20,266 bases of DNA from a virus. The DNA lies in IMG/VR virus record IMGVR_UViG_3300024520_000607, positions 1 to 20,266 of that record, one strand, 5' to 3'. The notes under the pieces were generated by a model. That model saw only the letters and a program-made list of their open reading frames with translations. It was not told the DNA's origin and did no database searches. This document shows positions 14,908 through 20,266 of this stretch, one piece after another. Every line of letters begins with the position of its first letter. Positions within the stretch are counted from its first letter, which is position 1. Both the position numbers and the translations under genes were made by a program.

Positions 14908-15245
14908 TGCTTAGAATTTTATTCACAAAATCAACAAAGAAGTGGAAAGGGCAGACTCGTGGCGATTTACCTTCCGACTTCGACCCTGCACTTCACGCAG
15001 TTCTTGAGGCCAGAAATCTCAATGGCGTGATTGAGTTCACGGGGAAGCGGCTTAACGACACAGAGGACGGATTGCGTGACGCTACCGCAACCGAGCTTCG
15101 CGCAGAAAATTACGCAGAAGATAGGCAAAAAGAGTACCCGACTCACGAAGAGTTCATGCATGCCTGGTTTGATGGCGGCCAAGACGCCCTTGATGTCCTG
15201 GCAACAAAAAGACAGGCGATAAAAGTTAAGTATCCAAAGAGCTAG
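14907..15245 (+). CDS. Fibre-linked small protein, unknown (possible fibre chaperone)
   Basis: This encodes 112 residues, translationally coupled to the tail-fibre gene through a one-base overlap. The N-terminal half is basic and folded-looking (MLRILFTKSTKKWKGQT, LNGVIEFTGKRLNDTED). The C-terminal half, EYPTHEEFMHAWFDGGQDAL followed by VLATKRQAIKVKYPK, resembles the 'YPs...w.G......I..VK..yPK' ending I associate with small proteins encoded after tail fibres in many phages. A fibre-assembly chaperone is possible from position alone; I cannot prove it. Confidence 0.6.
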   Translation: MLRILFTKSTKKWKGQTRGDLPSDFDPALHAVLEARNLNGVIEFTGKRLNDTEDGLRDATATELRAENYAEDRQKEYPTHEEFMHAWFDGGQDALDVLATKRQAIKVKYPKS

Positions 15246-15257
15246 GAAGGAATTGTC

Positions 15258-15563
15258 ATGCCGGATATAGATTTTGGTATTTTTGTTGGGGTGGTAATGG
15301 CTATCGTGCCAGCTATCGGTGTTTGGGTGAAACTGAACATCACACTCACGAAGTTGTGCGCCGAACAAAAACATACCAAAGAGAGACTTGATGGCATGGG
15401 CAAGGCGAACAGGCAAGAGTTTAAGGATATCGAAGTCAGTCGAGCGGAGAGGGTATCCGATCTTAAGTCTTCGATCACCAGGAACGAAACAAGCATCGTG
15501 AAACTCTGGGAAGAGAGAGACAAGATGCACGATAAAATCACTAAGCTGGAGGCTAAACCATGA
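15258..15563 (+). CDS. Membrane-anchored coiled-coil protein, lysis region
   Basis: This encodes 101 residues: one N-terminal transmembrane helix (about residues 6-25, FGIFVGVVMAIVPAIGVWVK) followed by a charged, heptad-like coiled coil to the C-terminus (for example VSRAERVSDLKSSITRNETS, then WEERDKMHDKITKLEAKP). This is the design of inner-membrane spanins and of some small phage membrane proteins next to holin genes. It has AGGAAGGA before the ATG and ATGA overlap with the next gene. A role in the final, envelope-disrupting step of lysis is plausible; a second holin-type protein is the alternative. Confidence 0.65.
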   Translation: MPDIDFGIFVGVVMAIVPAIGVWVKLNITLTKLCAEQKHTKERLDGMGKANRQEFKDIEVSRAERVSDLKSSITRNETSIVKLWEERDKMHDKITKLEAKP

Positions 15564-15862
15564 ACAGGCTATCTGAGTTCCTCAACTCCGCTGTCGGCAT
15601 GATGATCGCCATCCTTAGTGTCACGGCGATGATGATTGCGCTTTATTCTGCCCCCAAGGCTGTAGCGCAAGATGTAAAGAATCTACAGAAGGCTGTGATC
15701 GAATCGACCAAGACGCTCCGGTCTATCGCCAAAAAGGTAGATGCGAATCAGGCGGAAGCCGATCATAAGTGGGAACTCCATGCGGAGAGAGTGAAGGCCG
15801 CCAAACAGCAAAGGAAGATGGACGCCTTGATAGCCGAGGTCAACCGTCTGAAAAGCAAATGA
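15560..15862 (+). CDS. Second membrane-anchored coiled-coil protein (i-spanin-like)
   Basis: This encodes 100 residues: a short N-terminal cytoplasmic part, one transmembrane helix (about 12-29, VGMMIAILSVTAMMIALY), then SAPKAVAQDVK and a long Lys/Ala/Glu-rich helix to the end. The signal-anchor followed by a periplasmic coiled coil matches i-spanins, which couple to an outer-membrane partner. A cleavable signal ending near AVA-QD cannot be excluded. It overlaps both neighbours by four bases (ATGA), in the middle of the lysis cassette. Confidence 0.65.
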   Translation: MNRLSEFLNSAVGMMIAILSVTAMMIALYSAPKAVAQDVKNLQKAVIESTKTLRSIAKKVDANQAEADHKWELHAERVKAAKQQRKMDALIAEVNRLKSK

Positions 15863-16122
15863 TACCTCCCAAGTATATAATGGTGTTCTTGCTTTTTCTT
15901 CTGGTCGCATCGTTGAGTTGGTCTGCATATGGTGTGCCATCAACAGAGAAGGTATATGTGGTCGCATCGGGCTACGCTACCTGTAAGGGCGTGTGGGTCG
16001 CCACATCTGACGAGGTTGTCCACTTCAGATGGCCGATCAAGGGATGTAAGAAAAAGCTCAGGGGCTTAATCACCAAGGACTTGCTTGAGCAAGGATTCTT
16101 TAAGAGAGGAACCCCATCATGA
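15859..16122 (+). CDS. Small secreted protein with two cysteines, lysis cassette
   Basis: This encodes 87 residues from ATG 15859, which overlaps the preceding stop as ATGA; in-frame starts further upstream lie within the previous gene. Residues 1-25 form a signal-peptide-like stretch (MIPPKYIMVFLLFLLVASLS followed by WSAYG) with cleavage likely near residue 25. The mature part has two Cys (42 and 63), which could form a disulfide in the periplasm, a central KGVWVATSDEVVHFRWPIKG and a basic C-terminus. There is no lipobox Cys, so it is not an ordinary o-spanin. I do not recognise the family; a lysis partner or envelope-acting protein is suggested by its neighbours. Confidence 0.6.
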   Translation: MIPPKYIMVFLLFLLVASLSWSAYGVPSTEKVYVVASGYATCKGVWVATSDEVVHFRWPIKGCKKKLRGLITKDLLEQGFFKRGTPS

Positions 16123-16589
16123 TCAATCCAGTTCAGTTCAGGGAGCTAATTGTTCGGCCCACACTCCAGTCAATGGATGCGTGGAGCGAGGCCGCAGAAA
16201 ATCTCCTGATGGGAACGGCCATGCAAGAGAGTCACCTGACGTACCTGAAACAACTTGGCGGTGGGCCTGCTCTTGGTGTCTACCAGATGGAGCCAGCGAC
16301 ATGTGGAGATATCTGGGATAACTACCTTCACCATAGAAGTGAACTCAGGTCTATTGTGAGTAAATTTCAAGCCACATGGAAGGGTGATGACAGCGAGCTT
16401 GTCTGGAACCTTACCTACGCCACGGCAATGTGCCGAGTGCATTACCTTCGCGTGAGCGAAGCTTTGCCAGATGCTTTGGATATTCTTGGCCTGGCATCGT
16501 ACTGGAAGAGCTACTACAACACGCCGCTTGGCGCCGGAACGGTGAATGAGTTTATCGAAAACTACCAGAGGATGGCAGATCATGGATGA
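16119..16589 (+). CDS. Lysozyme/transglycosylase-like endolysin
   Basis: This encodes 156 residues. It probably cleaves peptidoglycan at lysis. The lysozyme-superfamily hallmarks are a helix ending in a catalytic-type Glu, LMGTAMQESHL (Glu37, in the 'ES' motif of soluble transglycosylase-like enzymes), a Gly-rich turn KQLGGGPALGVYQMEPATCG in which GVYQ (53-56) corresponds to the G-L-x-Q motif, and a helical C-terminal half with YATAMCRVHYLR. There is no obvious signal peptide, so release would depend on the holin. It overlaps the upstream gene by four bases and the holin by eight. The exact enzyme class cannot be settled by eye. Confidence 0.75.
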   Translation: MINPVQFRELIVRPTLQSMDAWSEAAENLLMGTAMQESHLTYLKQLGGGPALGVYQMEPATCGDIWDNYLHHRSELRSIVSKFQATWKGDDSELVWNLTYATAMCRVHYLRVSEALPDALDILGLASYWKSYYNTPLGAGTVNEFIENYQRMADHG

Positions 16590-17097
16590 AATCCTGAGAG
16601 TTGTTGGAAAACTTGCCCCCGCGCTCGTAAAGAGCCTAATCCCCGGAGGCCCTCTTGTGTCTGCTGGCATTGACATGCTTGGCCAGGCTCTTGGAATTGC
16701 GGCCCCCAACGAAGACAAACTTCTGGCAAAGATTAAGAATTTAACGCCAGAGGATGTGGCCGCTATCAAAAAGGCCGAGTTTGACTTTAAGGCCAAGATG
16801 AAAGAGCTCGACATCAAAGAGATAGAAGTTCATGCGGGTGATCGAGACTCTGCAAGGAAGATGGGTATATCCCTGAAGGGATGGACACACCCTGTTCTGG
16901 CCACGGTAGTGGTCTTGGGGTTCTTTGTGATTATCGCCTACGTCCTTGGTGGATGGGCTAAATTAAATCCAACAAATGCGGTTCTAGTAGGAACGCTCGT
17001 TGGCTACGCATCAGCGAAGGCCGATCAGGTGATCTCGTATTACTTTGGATCTTCGGATTCATCGGCAAAGAAGAATGAACTTTTAGCAAAGAAGTAG
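16582..17097 (+). CDS. Holin (3TM holin family-like)
   Basis: This encodes 171 residues. An N-terminal amphipathic helix and hydrophobic stretch (LVKSLIPGGPLVSAGIDMLG) is followed by a charged helical section (about 44-86), the motif GDRDSARKM (about 86-94), WTHPVLATVVVLGFFVIIAY (transmembrane, about 101-120), a second hydrophobic segment from NPTNAVLVGTLVGYASAKAD and the ending YYFGSSDSSAKK. The DR-SAR, HP and FGSS elements match what I know of the 3TM holin family. It would permeabilise the inner membrane and time lysis. I took ATG 16582 (AGAGGA upstream) over an ATG at 16546 inside the endolysin gene, giving an 8-base overlap. Confidence 0.85.
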   Translation: MDEILRVVGKLAPALVKSLIPGGPLVSAGIDMLGQALGIAAPNEDKLLAKIKNLTPEDVAAIKKAEFDFKAKMKELDIKEIEVHAGDRDSARKMGISLKGWTHPVLATVVVLGFFVIIAYVLGGWAKLNPTNAVLVGTLVGYASAKADQVISYYFGSSDSSAKKNELLAKK

Positions 17098-17105
17098 GAG
17101 CGGAA

Positions 17106-18941
17106 ATGGTTCTCAAAAAGCTCAACATAGCTCCAGGTATGAACCGAGAAGGTACCCAATATACCAGTAACGGAAAATGGTATGACGGTGACAAGGTGCG
17201 CTTTCGGAAGGGCCTGCCAGAGTCTATCGGTGGGTGGGAGAAATACACTGCAGAGACTTTCCAGGGAGTATGCCGATCTCTTTTTCATTGGCACACCCTT
17301 ACTGGAGTTCGGTACATCACGGTTGGCACTAACCTGAAGTATTACATCCTGTCGGGAAACTCTTTCAAAGACATCACGCCAATCAGGAGTGGGCCGGATA
17401 ACCTTGGAAACAATCCACTCGATACCACTAGCGGATCTGCTGTGGTGGTTGTGAATCATACCGCGCATGGCGCAACAAATAATGACTTTGTGACCCTTGC
17501 CGCTGCGGATGCCACGAACGGGATTCCGGCTGACGAGTTAAATGCAGAGCATCAGCTCACATACATTGATGCCAACTCATACAGCGTCACAGTAACCACC
17601 ACAGCCTCTTCAACTGGGTCTGGCGGTGGCACAACCCCCATAACCGCTACGTACCAAATAAACACCGGTATTACTACTGGAATTGGAGGCCCTGGCTGGG
17701 GTGCTGGAACGTGGAGTCGAGGAACGTGGGGTAGCGCGGCCACCATTACAACATCGGACACGCTTAGGATCTGGCATCAGGATCATTGGGGTGAAGATCT
17801 AGTCTTCAATATCAAGGGTGGCCCACTTTACTTCTGGGACGCCTCTGGCGGTACTGGCGTAAGGGGTACTCTTTTGTCGGCAGAGTCTGGTGCGGATAAC
17901 GTGCCCGTTCTTGCCCTTCAGGCACTCGTGTCCCAGATAGACAGACACCTTGTTACGTATGGGTGTAATGAGTTAGGCACATCGACAATGGATCCGCTTC
18001 TTATTAGATGGTCAGATCAGGAGAGTCTTTTTGATTTCGATCCAACGGCAGTGAATACATCCGGCAGTCAAAGGTTAAGTATCGGATCTAGTATCGTAGC
18101 TGCGCTAAATCTAGCGAAAGGCGAAACGCTCGTCTGGACGGATGAGGCCCTGTACTCACAGCAGTACATCGGGCCGCCATTTACATATGGATTCAACTTT
18201 ATTGCCGGTGATATTGATATCGTCAGCACAAATGCTGCGGCTTTTGTGGGAAGCGTGAATGGCGGAAAAACCTACTGGATGAGCGGGAATAATTTTTATG
18301 TTTACGATGGAACGGTTCAGGCACTCAAGTGTGATCTTCTCGATTATGTTTTTGATGACATCAACAAAGGCGAATACGGACAGATATTTGTCGCGCCTAA
18401 TGAGCATTTCAGTGAAATATCATGGCACTACTGTTCTGCCGACAGTTCAACGATTGACCGGTACGTTACATATAATTACGAAGAAGGCCTTTGGTATTTC
18501 GGCACCTTGGCCCGAACCGCCTGGATGGATTATAAGGATTCCGAAAATCCAATATCCACATCCGTGTCTGGCGGGATTCTATACAAACATGAGAGTGGTG
18601 TTGATGATGATGGTTCTGCGTTGAATTCTTACATCGAGTCTCCAGGCATCGAATTAGAGGATGGGGATAGCTTTATTTTCATGCATCGCCTGGTGCCAGA
18701 CATTAAGTTCAGAGGAACAACTGGAGTCACCAAAACCGGAAACCTGATCACGAAAAAGAGAAGGTATCCACAAGACAGCCTTGATACCCACAAAACGCAA
18801 GCTATCACCGAGAGTACGAGGCAAATTTTCCCCAGAATGAGAACAAGAGAAGCTGTGATTAAATTCGAAAGCAATACGCTTGGTGTGGGATGGCGTTTGG
18901 GTCACATAAGGGCTGACATCAAGCCGGATGGGAAAAGGTAA
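17106..18941 (+). CDS. Tail nozzle / tail tubular B-like protein
   Basis: This encodes 611 residues, probably forming the tip of the short tail through which DNA leaves. The N-terminus has NIAPGMNREGTQYTSNGKWY and DKVRFRKGLPESIGGWEKY, with LFHWHTLTGVRYITVGTNLK (59-78) starting a beta-propeller-like body that includes QDHWGEDLVFNIKGGPLYFW and later TYNYEEGLWYFGTL. An inserted domain (about 95-187) is related to that of the adaptor. It is followed by GPGWGAGTWSRGTWGS (195-210), a Trp-rich loop similar to the N-terminus of the repeat protein at 12642. It has a TAGGAG ribosome binding site, and its stop overlaps the next ATG (TAATG). 'Stabilisation protein' is another name used for this family. 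Confidence 0.8.
   Translation: MVLKKLNIAPGMNREGTQYTSNGKWYDGDKVRFRKGLPESIGGWEKYTAETFQGVCRSLFHWHTLTGVRYITVGTNLKYYILSGNSFKDITPIRSGPDNLGNNPLDTTSGSAVVVVNHTAHGATNNDFVTLAAADATNGIPADELNAEHQLTYIDANSYSVTVTTTASSTGSGGGTTPITATYQINTGITTGIGGPGWGAGTWSRGTWGSAATITTSDTLRIWHQDHWGEDLVFNIKGGPLYFWDASGGTGVRGTLLSAESGADNVPVLALQALVSQIDRHLVTYGCNELGTSTMDPLLIRWSDQESLFDFDPTAVNTSGSQRLSIGSSIVAALNLAKGETLVWTDEALYSQQYIGPPFTYGFNFIAGDIDIVSTNAAAFVGSVNGGKTYWMSGNNFYVYDGTVQALKCDLLDYVFDDINKGEYGQIFVAPNEHFSEISWHYCSADSSTIDRYVTYNYEEGLWYFGTLARTAWMDYKDSENPISTSVSGGILYKHESGVDDDGSALNSYIESPGIELEDGDSFIFMHRLVPDIKFRGTTGVTKTGNLITKKRRYPQDSLDTHKTQAITESTRQIFPRMRTREAVIKFESNTLGVGWRLGHIRADIKPDGKR
17388..17666 (+). other. Inserted 'TAHGA...VTLAAA' domain in nozzle protein
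   Basis: Residues about 95-187 read TSGSAVVVVNHTAHGATNND, FVTLAAADATNGIPADELNA, then DANSYSVTVTTTASSTGSGG and end ATYQINTG. The order TAHGA, VTLAAA, GI, N, NxYxVxV, Gly-rich linker is the same as in the adaptor insert. Nucleotide similarity between the two is modest, so they are not a recent duplication. Confidence 0.7.
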
Positions 18942-19141
18942 TGGGACATTCAAGCACCCATTCATCGTTAGGGAACGCCCGACCTGAATACAGCAAGAAC
19001 GAAGAAGATCAGTTCAGAAGGACGCTGACTCTTGTTCTGAATGGCATAAACAGCCGGATGGACAATATTGAGGCCATTAAAACAAGGACTGGATCGGCCG
19101 CCAACTTTAGGCTCCAGTTCATGCTCAGGAGAAGCAAGTAA
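18941..19141 (+). CDS. Small protein after nozzle gene (66 residues), unknown
   Basis: This encodes 66 residues: MGHSSTHSSLGNARPEYSKN, then EEDQFRRTLTLVLNGINSRM and a basic C-terminus ending NFRLQFMLRRSK. One central amphipathic helix is likely. The 'RPEY...FRRTL' stretch recalls small proteins encoded after nozzle genes in similar phages, with no function known to me. It overlaps both neighbours by one base (TAATG on each side), indicating tight coupling. Confidence 0.6.
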   Translation: MGHSSTHSSLGNARPEYSKNEEDQFRRTLTLVLNGINSRMDNIEAIKTRTGSAANFRLQFMLRRSK

Positions 19142-19476
19142 TGTCTGACTCTTTTGAAGTGTTCGCACAGGCAGTCGGAACGGGAACTGAGTTCGATCTC
19201 TATGCCGTTCCGTCAGAGGCGCAGTTTGTCGTGAGCGGCATTTATGTAAGTGAAACGGCCGGCGGAACACCAACATATTCTGTATCGATCGCCAAGGCCG
19301 GATTGGCAGCAACGGATAAGCAGTATCTAGTGAAAGCAAAATCTCTGACAGCCAATCAACTGGTTGTCCTTGGCGAGGGAATTACGCTGGATGAAACTGA
19401 TGTCATTAGGGTGGATGGCAATACAGCGGCGGTGACATTTCAGTTGTTTGGCGATAAGATAACCAAAGGAGGGTAG
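19141..19476 (+). CDS. Small beta-rich structural protein, unknown
   Basis: This encodes 111 residues built of short strands: QAVGTGTEFDLYAVPSEAQF, VVSGIYVSETAGGTPTYSVS, GLAATDKQYLVKAKSLTANQ, then GEGITLDETDVIRVDGNTAA and VTFQLFGDKI. The pattern resembles single beta-sandwich virion proteins that I have seen in many phages near tail genes, without an assigned role. Its start overlaps the previous stop as TAATG, and it ends four bases before the GTG of the next gene. Confidence 0.6.
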   Translation: MSDSFEVFAQAVGTGTEFDLYAVPSEAQFVVSGIYVSETAGGTPTYSVSIAKAGLAATDKQYLVKAKSLTANQLVVLGEGITLDETDVIRVDGNTAAVTFQLFGDKITKGG

Positions 19477-19480
19477 TGTC

Positions 19481-20266
19481 GTGAGTTTTTGGAAAGATTA
19501 TGGCCGACAATATATAATTCCAGCGATCGCGGGTGGAGCAGCGCAACACTTCGTTCCTAAGGATGCTGGAGCTTGGGGGGATTATGCGGCTCCTGCGGCC
19601 GGACTTGCGGCTGGATATCTTGCCAAGAAAAAGGGAAGTAAATTCGGCGCAAGCGAGGCCATTAAGGCTGGCGCGAGCGGATACGGTGGTGGAGCTCTTT
19701 ACCGAGGGGGAAAGAGCTTCTTCAGTCCCAAAGACCCCCCAAGTGGCTTGGCGGCACTCGAGAACGATCAAACAGCACTTCGGGCTGGGATGTTGCCGGG
19801 AGATCGATCTAAATTCGACCTTGGTAGGCTTAATAGCTCCATTAAGGGCGCCGGGGCCAACAAAGGTTCTGGTTCTATCATGAGCTTCATGAAAAGCAAT
19901 CCGGGCGTTCCGCTTGGTATCGCTGCGTATGTCCTGAGCAAAGAAGAACTAGAAGGATCTTATGAAGGAGATCTCGACAAAGCGATAGCTCAAGGGGAAG
20001 GTATTAAGGGTCGCCAACCAGAAGATTACGCCACCTATAAGCAGGCCGAGCGCCTCTGGAAAGCAGGCGATCCGAACATGCGAGCCAAGTACAAGGAACT
20101 GGCAGACCTTCGTGTTTGGTATGGGTTTGGCGAAAAGGAACTTCAGGACAGGGATCTTGTTGGCTACGCGAAAGTGGCCGATGGTGGATATATCGGAAAA
20201 TATGCCGATGGCGGATATATCGAGGGATATGCTGATGGTGGGGATGTCGGGCTGGGTTCGGTAGGT
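19481..20266 (+). CDS. 5' part of a large virion-type protein with DGGYI repeats (runs off window)
   Basis: The frame is open to the last base (262 codons visible). GTG 19481 is preceded by a near-ideal AAAGGAGGG (19465-19473). The N-terminal part is Gly/Ala-rich with two hydrophobic stretches (IIPAIAGGAAQHFV and GDYAAPAAGLAAGYLAKK), then a polar region with SNPGVPLGIAAYVLSKEELE and a helical KAGDPNMRAKYKELADLRVW. The visible end carries tandem ADGGYI units. Similar Gly-zipper-like starts occur in internal or ejection virion proteins, but I cannot name this one. Its start also resembles in composition the partial protein at the left edge of the window. Confidence 0.7.
   Translation, partial: MSFWKDYGRQYIIPAIAGGAAQHFVPKDAGAWGDYAAPAAGLAAGYLAKKKGSKFGASEAIKAGASGYGGGALYRGGKSFFSPKDPPSGLAALENDQTALRAGMLPGDRSKFDLGRLNSSIKGAGANKGSGSIMSFMKSNPGVPLGIAAYVLSKEELEGSYEGDLDKAIAQGEGIKGRQPEDYATYKQAERLWKAGDPNMRAKYKELADLRVWYGFGEKELQDRDLVGYAKVADGGYIGKYADGGYIEGYADGGDVGLGSVG
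20177..20251 (+). repeat. 27-base coding tandem repeats (ADGGYI units)
   Basis: Two 27-base units (20177-20203 and 20204-20230) begin GCCGATGGTGGATATATCGG and GCCGATGGCGGATATATCGA, followed by a diverged third copy GCTGATGGTGGGGATGTCGG. They encode ADGGYIGKY, ADGGYIEGY and ADGGDVGLG. The array may continue beyond the window. Confidence 0.85.

Noticed and set aside
16085-16321. 78-codon + strand frame overlapping the endolysin start
   Set aside because: It is out of frame within the endolysin gene, without a ribosome binding site or recognisable content; the endolysin frame carries the motifs.
1-20266. Idea that the window is a circular genome cut within one gene
   Set aside because: The open frame at the right edge, continued into base 1, reads in a different frame from the partial gene at the left edge and soon meets a stop, so the ends do not join as one gene. 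No terminal repeat is visible, and replication genes are absent.

Overview
This window is a contiguous late (structural and lysis) module of a tailed double-stranded DNA phage. Every convincing gene is on the + strand. Genes are packed end to end: many start codons overlap the preceding stop (TGATG, TAATG or ATGA), most others follow a clear AAGGAG-type ribosome binding site, and no gap reaches 300 bases (the longest is about 112 bases, after the major capsid gene). The set of terminase, P22-size portal, adaptor and nozzle, with no sheath, tape measure or major tail tube protein, points to a short-tailed (podovirus-like) phage. Several families look like those recurring in environmental, often marine, podoviruses. 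A Gram-negative host is inferred from small membrane-anchored coiled-coil proteins beside the lysis genes. These family assignments rest on motif recognition, not on a database search.

Layout: (1) the 3' end of an unrecognised Gly/Ala-rich protein (to 631). (2) Packaging and portal: TerL (631-2166) and portal (2240-4675). (3) Head assembly: a Lys-rich 37-residue protein, a 67-residue acidic helical protein, a GroES/Cpn10-like co-chaperonin (4992-5468), a probable scaffold (5480-6487), a scaffold-linked unknown (6480-7058), a decoration-like protein (7095-7688) and the major capsid protein (7717-8625), closed by a GAAA-loop terminator hairpin. (4) Accessory virion proteins: a beta-helix-like protein (8738-9679) and a small beta-rich protein (9731-10168), separated by a UUCG hairpin. 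(5) Connector block: a gp4-like connector (10180-10854), a zinc-ribbon protein (10854-11168) and a phage adaptor protein with an inserted domain (11165-12157). (6) Fibre block: a small structural protein, a tandem-repeat protein, a 45-residue acidic protein, a tail fibre and a 112-residue follower (12170-15245). (7) Lysis cassette of five overlapping genes: two membrane-anchored coiled-coil proteins, a secreted two-cysteine protein, a lysozyme-like endolysin and a 3TM-type holin (15258-17097). (8) Tail nozzle (17106-18941), two small proteins, and the 5' part of an unfinished gene with DGGYI repeats (19481 to the end).

How it works together: scaffold, capsid protein and portal build the prohead. 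The Cpn10-like protein probably partners host GroEL to fold a virion protein, most plausibly the capsid protein. TerL packages DNA through the portal, and the connector, adaptor and nozzle then close the head and form the short tail that carries the fibres. The holin, endolysin and membrane-anchored proteins release progeny. The most notable observations are the phage-borne co-chaperonin, one domain family inserted into both adaptor and nozzle, a Trp-rich motif shared by the nozzle and the repeat protein, mutually exclusive RNA pairings after the capsid gene, and a lysis cassette with no visible lipoprotein spanin.
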